DNA from: Strigamia acuminata
Lineage: Eukaryota; Arthropoda; Chilopoda; Geophilomorpha; Linotaeniidae
Length of the DNA: 60,000 bases
NCBI GenBank assembly: GCA_949358305.1
Contig: OX442317.1
Coordinates: 3,540,186 to 3,600,185 of the forward strand
Direction: 5' to 3'
The position numbers and the translations under genes were made by a program. Positions 53,100 through 60,000 of the stretch are shown here, piece by piece; positions within the stretch are counted from its first letter, which is position 1; each line of letters opens with the position of its first letter. The notes beneath the pieces are model-generated. The model made no database searches. It was not told the DNA's origin and was given only the letters and a program-made list of their open reading frames with translations.

Positions 53100-53495
53100 A
53101 CGGAAAAGCTATTTCCACTATATTTAATCATTTTTCAAAATGATACAGAAATCGGTGGAAATAGCCCATGAGCTATTTCCACCGATTTTTCAAAATGATT
53201 TCCTGTTAAGTTCTAAATCGAATGTCGGAGCGGCCGTAATGAAAGAAACAAACTCGGAACGATTTCTTAACCTAAAACTGCTTTTCTCTCTCGGTTGCCA
53301 ACAGCAACCCAAGAGAACAATAATGTGCTCTATTCTTATTAACAGCGTAATCATAAAATAACTTACAGGTACTTGTTGTACGAACACAACATTACAGAAA
53401 TCGGTGGAAATAGCCCATGAGCTATTTCCACCGACCTTTTCAAAATAATTTCTGTAATCATTTTGAAAAAATCGGTGGAAATATCCTCGGCCTTA
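53100..53495. repeat. Nested palindromic repeat in the Ig3-Ig4 intron of copy 3
   Basis: Inverted copies of gaaatcggtggaaatagc, as in copy 1 (5090-5335), here split by about 200 bp of unrelated sequence (about 53205-53390). It shares its outer ends with copy 1 but is rearranged. Copy 2 lacks it. Confidence 0.75.
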
Positions 53496-55080
53496 TTTCA
53501 CACTTTGCTTGTTTAGAGTCCACAGAAATTACATTGACTCCTTCGCACATGAAATTGGAACCGAACGAAAATCAGAATTTAATTTGTGGTATAAAAGCTA
53601 CATCCAAATTCACCATTTCGTGGTACAGAAATGGTGATTTAATGCCAGAAAAGAATGGAATAGAGCAATTGCATCCAGAACTAAGCGGTATCTATCAGTG
53701 TTTTGCTAAATCTGAAGATGATATGGTCCAAACCTCGGCTGAAGTTACATCTGGCGGTAAGCGTAATGTAGTTAAAGTGAAGAATTGAAGTGAATACTTG
53801 ATAGCCAATTTTGATTCCAGCAAATAAACCTCACATAATCAAAGGATTTCAGGAAAAAATTTTAAACCCTGGAGATAGCATCAATCTTGAATGTACTGCT
53901 GCTGGAAATCCCACCCCAAAAATTAAATGGTACTTGGAAGAAGAAATTATGTCCAAATCAAATTCCATTTACATTAATGAAAAGATGGAAAGTAGTAGTG
54001 ATGTTTTAATTAGTGAGTTGACACTGAACAAAGTGTCGGTAACCAGCGGAGGAGTGTACACGTGCATAGCAAGAAATGTTTTGGGAAGTAATAGCTACAG
54101 TGCTAGAGTAAATGTATATGGTAAAAACAATAGTAATAGCTGCCGAAACAGTGTAAAGAATGTTTACTTTCATGTAGGAAAGTTAGGTGTGCGATCAGTG
54201 CAGCAAAGAACTGTCTTAGCTGGAGATAATTTAATAATAAATTGTCCATTTTATGGGTATCCGAAAAACAGTATTGAATGGGAAAAAGGTAACTTATAGT
54301 CCTTAAAATTTCAAATTAATTAACAATATAATAATTACATCCCTATTTAGATTCAAAAATGGTTTCAAGAATGTTCCACCAAAGTATGTTTCCTAACGAT
54401 ACACTGCTTGTTAGTAATGTTAAAAAGGGCCAGGATGATGGCACGTTCTCCTGCAAGGTGTCTAACATTCGGGGTGAAACAGTAACAGGGACAGTAGAAG
54501 TGGCGGTAATGAGTAAGTAATGCAATTACACCTATTTTGAGCCTATCTATTTGTAAGTTGTAATACTTCAAAATGAAATTCAATTCTGTGTTAATGCATG
54601 AACTGTACAATGAATTTTAGCTGATAATTTATTTACAAAATTCGATTGGAAAAAACCAAGTGTAGTGATTGTGTTGATTTGCAACCAAACTACTAAATCC
54701 AAGAAAAGTCACCGACGAAAGTCGACTCCCAAATTCTTCCCCCAATCCGAATGCGGAAGTGACACCACCTACAATGGCACCTATTGTACCTATGGGCCGG
54801 GAAAAGCAACTTTTCAAAATACATGTACGTGATAAACAAAATGCAATTGCTTTTCGTAATTATTCAAATTGCAGTGAGAAAAGGAGATGTAGCTCCATAC
54901 GCCACCGGTCATTTCTCGGATCACTACCAAGCCGAAGAACTCGCAATGCTTAATTCAAATCACCCAATGATGGGTTTCGGCAACATGATGGCTGCAACGG
55001 TATTTAAATCCCTTTTCAATTTTGCCTTTTCAATTTAAATTTAAAAAGTGCAAATGCAAATATACGTAGCATTCCATATA

Positions 55081-55668
55081 CAGGGTGGAACAAAAGTCTG
55101 TTCCCCTCAAATATTTCCTGAGCAATTGCATCTAGGCCAACTTTGATGAAGCGATCGTATAGGAAGTTGGGTGAGAGCAATCCAATGATGTCATCAAATT
55201 TGACCTTGAAGGCCATTTTCAAGGTTATTCACTTGCTAACTTCTAAACCAATCAGGTTAGAGCAAAAAAGTCAATTACAAAGTTGTAGAGCATCATCAAA
55301 TTAGTACTATCCAACTTATCTTAGTCATCTTAAGTTAAATGTTTTCCTTTTAAAAAGAAGACAAATCAGCTGAAATAAAGCCAGCCATTGTGACAAAACT
55401 TAAATTTCTATCACAAAAATACTGAATTACTTAAATAAACATATTCAAATGTGTATCATTATGCAAGTAAACAAGAACAACCACTGCCTTTTTTTAATGC
55501 CCTAATAATTATTTTATCACAAGAATAAAAAATTTCACTTTGCTGATTTTTTTCTGATTTGTCTCCTTTTGAAAAGGAAAACATTTAACTTAAGATGACT
55601 GAGATAAGTTGGATAGTACTAATTTGATGATGCTCTACAACTTTGTAATTGACTTTTTTGCTCTAACC
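55081..55668. mobile_element. Foldback / mariner-like repeat replacing the 3' end of copy 3
   Basis: It begins CAGGGTGGAACAAAAG right after TATA, like a Tc1/mariner-type end, exactly where copy 3 stops matching copies 1 and 2. Inside are 115-bp inverted arms (55255-55369 and 55554-55668) that pair closely. No matching right terminus is seen; the minisatellite starts at the end of the right arm. No coding frame. Confidence 0.65.
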
Positions 55669-55669
55669 C

Positions 55670-56274
55670 AGCGGGCTCCCCAGCGGGCTCCCCAGCGGGC
55701 TCCCCAGCGGGCTCCCCAGCGGGCTCCCCAGCGGGCTCCCCAGCGGGCTCCCCAGCGGGCTCCCCAGCGGGCTCCCCAGCGGGCTCCCCAGCGGGCTCCC
55801 CAGCGGGCTCCCCAGCGGGCTCCCCAGCGGGCTCCCCAGCGGGCTCCCCAGCGGGCTCCCCAGCGGGCTCCCCAGCGGGCTCCCCAGCGGGCTCCCCAGC
55901 GGGCTCCCCAGCGGGCTCCCCAGCGGGCTCCCCAGCGGGCTCCCCAGCGGGCTCCCCAGCGGGCTCCCCAGCGGGCTCCCCAGCGGGCTCCCCAGCGGGC
56001 TCCCCAGCGGGCTCCCCAGCGGGCTCCCCAGCGGGCTCCCCAGCGGGCTCCCCAGCGGGCTCCCCAGCGGGCTCCCCAGCGGGCTCCCCAGCGGGCTCCC
56101 CAGCGGGCTCCCCAGCGGGCTCCCCAGCGGGCTCCCCAGCGGGCTCCCCAGCGGGCTCCCCAGCGGGCTCCCCAGCGGGCTCCCCAGCGGGCTCCCCAGC
56201 GGGCTCCCCAGCGGGCTCCCCAGCGGGCTCCCCAGCGGGCTCCCCAGCGGGCTCCCCAGCGGGCTCCCCAGCGG
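55670..56274. repeat. 12-bp minisatellite AGCGGGCTCCCC, fifty perfect copies
   Basis: Exactly 600 bp of identical 12-bp units plus 5 bp. It is GC-rich inside AT-rich DNA. Because 12 is a multiple of three, long open frames (QRAP, WGAR, SPLG repeats) exist in several frames on both strands; these are artefacts. Perfect identity over 50 units suggests very recent expansion, and the true length may differ from the assembly. Confidence 0.95.
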
Positions 56275-59200
56275 AGATATCTGTGAAAAATCAAGTTTTC
56301 CGACATCTTTTTCTCTTGAAAAATTCCGTTTTTTTACCACAACTCTGCAACCGTAACAGATAGGCATATGCATGTGATGTTTAATCGCTTTTCTAGCTCA
56401 TTTCCGATTGATTTAGCTTATTTCTGGCACTTCTTCAATTTTGGACCGATTTGGCCATTTCTCCATAGGTTAGCCTTTGGGTTTTTGACAAAATTGGCAA
56501 AAATTGAAAATGCCCCGAAATGAGCTCAATCGATCGGAAATGAGCTAGAAAAGCGATTAAACGTCACATGCATATGCCTAACTCCTACAGTTGTTGAGAT
56601 ATCTGTGAAAAATCAAGTTTTCCGACATCTTTTTCTCTTGAAAAATTCCGTTTTTTTACCACAACTCTGCAACCGTAACAGATAGGCATATGCATGTGAT
56701 ATTTAATCGCTTTTCTAGCTCATTTCCGATTGATTTAGCTTATTTCTGGCACTTCTTCAATTTTGGACCGATTTGGCCATTTCTCCATAGGTTAGCCTTT
56801 GGGTTTTTGACAAAATTGGCAAAAATTGAAAAAGTCCCTGAAATGAGCTCAATCGATCGGAAATGAGCTAGAAAAGCGATTAAACGTCACATGCATATGC
56901 CTAACTCCTACAGTTGTTGAGATATCTGTGAAAAATCAAGTTTTCCGACATCTTTTTCTCTTGAAAAATTCCGTTTTTTTACCACAACTCTGCAACCGTA
57001 ACAGATAGGCATATGCATGTGATGTTTAATCGCTTTTCTAGCTCATTTCCGATTGATTTAGCTTATTTCTGGCACTTCTTCAATTTTGGACCGATTTGGC
57101 CATTTCTCCATAGGTTAGCCTTTGGGTTTTTGACAAAATTGGCAAAAATTGAAAAAGTCCCTGAAATGAGCTCAATCGATCGGAAATGAGCTAGAAAAGC
57201 GATTAAACGTCACATGCATATGCCTAACTCCTACAGTTGTTGAGATATCTGTGAAAAATCAAGTTTTCCGACATCTTTTTCTCTTGAAAAATTCCGTTTT
57301 TTTACCACAACTCTGCAACCGTAACAGATAGGCATATGCATGTGATGTTTAATCGCTTTTCTAGCTCATTTCCGATTGATTTAGCTTATTTCTGGCACTT
57401 CTTCAATTTTGGACCGATTTGGCCATTTCTCCATAGGTTAGCCTTTGGGTTTTTGACAAAATTGGCAAAAATTGAAAATGCCCCGAAATGAGCTCAATCG
57501 ATCGGAAATGAGCTAGAAAAGCGATTAAACGTCACATGCATATGCCTAACTCCTACAGTTGTTGAGATATCTGTGAAAAATCAAGTTTTCCGACATCTTT
57601 TTCTCTTGAAAAATTCCGTTTTTTTACCACAACTCTGCAACCGTAACAGATAGGCATATGCATGTGATATTTAATCGCTTTTCTAGCTCATTTCCGATTG
57701 ATTTAGCTTATTTCTGGCACTTCTTCAATTTTGGACCGATTTGGCCATTTCTCCATAGGTTAGTTAGCCTTTGGGTTTTTGACAAAATTGGCAAAAATTG
57801 AAAAAGTCCCTGAAATGAGCTCAATCGATCGGAAATGAGCTAGAAAAGCGATTAAACGTCACATGCATATGCCTAACTCCTACAGTTGTTGAGATATCTG
57901 TGAAAAATCAAGTTTTCCGACATCTTTTTCTCTTGAAAAATTCCGTTTTTTTACCACAACTCTGCAACCGTAACAGATAGGCATATGCATGTGATGTTTA
58001 ATCGCTTTTCTAGCTCATTTCCGATTGATTTAGCTTATTTCTGGCACTTCTTCAATTTTGGACCGATTTGGCCATTTCTCCATAGGTTAGCCTTTGGGTT
58101 TTTGACAAAATTGGCAAAAATTGAAAAAGTCCCTGAAATGAGCTCAATCGATCGGAAATGAGCTAGAAAAGCGATTAAACGTCACATGCATATGCCTAAC
58201 TCCTACAGTTGTTGAGATATCTGTGAAAAATCAAGTTTTCCGACATCTTTTTCTCTTGAAAAATTCCGTTTTTTTACCACAACTCTGCAACCGTAACAGA
58301 TAGGCATATGCATGTGATGTTTAATCGCTTTTCTAGCTCATTTCCGATTGATTTAGCTTATTTCTGGCACTTCTTCAATTTTGGACCGATTTGGCCATTT
58401 CTCCATAGGTTACCCTTTGGGTTTTTGACAAAATTGGCAAAAATTGAAAAAGTCCCTGAAATGAGCTCAATCGATCGGAAATGAGCTAGAAAAGCGATTA
58501 AACATCACATGCATATGCCTAACTCCTACAGTTGTTGAGATATCTGTGAAAAATCAAGTTTTCCGACATCTTTTTCTCTTGAAAAATTCCGTTTTTTTAC
58601 CACAACTCTGCAATCGTAACAGATAGGCATATGCATGTGATGTTTAATCGCTTTTCTAGCTCATTTCCGATTGATTTAGCTTATTTCTGGCACTTCTTCA
58701 ATTTTGGACCGATTTGGCCATTTCTCCATAGGTTAGCCTTTGGGTTTTTGACAAAATTGGCAAAAATTGAAAAAGTCCCTGAAATGAGCTCAATCGATCG
58801 GAAATGAGCTAGAAAAGCGATTAAACGTCACATGCATATGCCTAACTCCTACAGTTGTTGAGATATCTGTGAAAAATCAAGTTTTCCGACATCTTTTTCT
58901 CTTGAAAAATTCCGTTTTTTTACCACAACTCTGCAACCGTAACAGATAGGCATATGCATGTGATGTTTAATCGCTTTTCTAGCTCATTTCCGATTGATTT
59001 AGCTTATTTCTGGCACTTCTTCAATTTTGGACCGATTTGGCCATTTCTCCATAGGTTAGCCTTTGGGTTTTTGACAAAATTGGCAAAAATTGAAAAAGTC
59101 CCTGAAATGAGCTCAATCGATCGGAAATGAGCTAGAAAAGCGATTAAACATCACATGCATATGCCTAACTCCTACAGTTGTTGAGATATCTGTGAAAAAT

Positions 59201-60000
59201 CAAGTTTTCCGACATCTTTTTCTCTTGAAAAATTCCGTTTTTTTACCACAACTCTGCAATCGTAACAGATAGGCATATGCATGTGATGTTTAATCGCTTT
59301 TCTAGCTCATTTCCGATTGATTTAGCTTATTTCTGGCACTTCTTCAATTTTGGACCGATTTGGCCATTTCTCCATAGGTTAGCCTTTGGGTTTTTGACAA
59401 AATTGGCAAAAATTGAAAAAGTCCCTGAAATGAGCTCAATCGATCGGAAATGAGCTAGAAAAGCGATTAAACGTCACATGCATATGCCTAACTCCTACAG
59501 TTGTTGAGATATCTGTGAAAAATCAAGTTTTCCGACATCTTTTTCTCTTGAAAAATTCCGTTTTTTTACCACAACTCTGCAACCGTAACAGATAGGCATA
59601 TGCATGTGATGTTTAATCGCTTTTCTAGCTCATTTCCGATTGATTTAGCTTATTTCTGGCACTTCTTCAATTTTGGACCGATTTGGCCATTTCTCCATAG
59701 GTTAGCCTTTGGGTTTTTGACAAAATTGGCAAAAATTGAAAAAGTCCCTGAAATGAGCTCAATCGATCGGAAATGAGCTAGAAAAGCGATTAAACGTCAC
59801 ATGCATATGCCTAACTCCTACAGTTGTTGAGATATCTGTGAAAAATCAAGTTTTCCGACATCTTTTTCTCTTGAAAAATTCCGTTTTTTTACCACAACTC
59901 TGCAACCGTAACAGATAGGCATATGCATGTGATGTTTAATCGCTTTTCTAGCTCATTTCCGATTGATTTAGCTTATTTCTGGCACTTCTTCAATTTTGGA
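56274..60000. repeat. 323-bp satellite array, eleven full units and a partial twelfth
   Basis: Units start gagatatctgtgaaaaatc at 56274, 56596, 56919, 57242, 57564, 57891, 58214, 58537, 58860, 59183, 59506 and 59829. Spacing is 322-323 bp, with one of 327 caused by a 4-bp duplication. Units are almost identical. Each contains 57-bp inverted arms (first unit 56361-56417 and 56524-56580, three mismatches) about 106 bp apart. The array continues beyond the window. Confidence 0.97.

Larger units (their letters stand above)
38510..54999 (+). pseudogene. Dscam-like pseudogene, copy 3 (internally deleted, interrupted by element B)
   Basis: Recognisable exons: 38510-38567 signal; 38962-39260 Ig1; 39318-39479 and 39554-39703 Ig2; 52696-52813 and 52875-53053 Ig3; 53517-53756 Ig4; 53821-54120 Ig5 (one extra Ser codon); 54178-54288 and 54351-54512 Ig6; then 54661-54824, the second half of the transmembrane exon, and 54875-54999, the first tail exon. 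Ig1 lacks 16 bp between two TCAAA repeats, a frameshift. Everything from Ig7 to mid-membrane exon, about 5.9 kb in copy 2, is gone; the join lies near 54660. The last three tail exons are missing, replaced at 55081 by a repeat. Other exons are open and close to copies 1 and 2, so the decay is recent. Confidence 0.92.

Noticed and set aside
55609-56373. Open frames of repeated QRAP, WGAR and SPLG
   Set aside because: A 12-bp perfect minisatellite is open in several frames on both strands; composition artefact.

Overview
This is a eukaryotic, AT-rich, intron-dense window and almost certainly arthropod. The core is a tandem cluster of Dscam-like genes (Down syndrome cell adhesion molecule). The exon order matches the canonical Dscam layout: Ig1-Ig9, four fibronectin III (FN) domains, Ig10, two FN domains, a transmembrane segment and a cytoplasmic tail. 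Most introns are only 50-70 bp. Published work, as I recall it, describes large Dscam gene families with duplicated Ig7 exons in centipedes, so a myriapod would fit. I cannot settle the species from the sequence.

Layout. 1-560 (minus): the 5' end of a secreted LDL-receptor class A repeat protein. 762-1200: an AT-rich minisatellite. 1699-2706 (plus): a five-exon gene for a small cysteine-containing, probably GPI-anchored surface protein. 3400-27549: Dscam copy 1, apparently intact. 28023-38056: Dscam copy 2, complete except for one extra T in the Ig9 exon. 38510-54999: Dscam copy 3, a broken copy with a 16-bp deletion in Ig1, a roughly 5.9-kb internal deletion from Ig7 to mid-transmembrane exon, and a lost 3' end. 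55081-60000: a foldback element, fifty copies of a 12-bp minisatellite, then a 323-bp satellite that runs off the window.

Two 13-kb Ty3/Gypsy-type LTR retrotransposons sit antisense inside Dscam introns. Element A (9202-22367) lies inside a non-autonomous hAT-type element (9042-23438) in the Ig9 intron of copy 1. Element B (39713-52644) lies in the intron after Ig2 of copy 3. Each has a 4-bp target duplication and LTRs that differ at about one base by eye, so both are young. Both share a tRNA-Pro-like primer site, a textbook -1 frameshift signal between gag and pol (A AAA AAC plus a stem-loop), a small acidic ORF, and a large ORF of unknown function where env would be. Element A looks fully open. 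Element B has in-frame stops and a frameshift in gag and pol.

The most unusual signals are these. (1) The element B LTR holds seven consecutive hairpins whose outer stems all differ but whose loop core is constant; the only imperfect pairs are G.U wobbles on the element's sense strand. (2) The third ORF family is shared by both elements. (3) The Dscam array of five complete Ig7 exons is separated by introns of 34-49 bp, the only introns below 50 bp that I could place, which suggests sterically enforced exclusive splicing or constitutive stacking of Ig7 domains.
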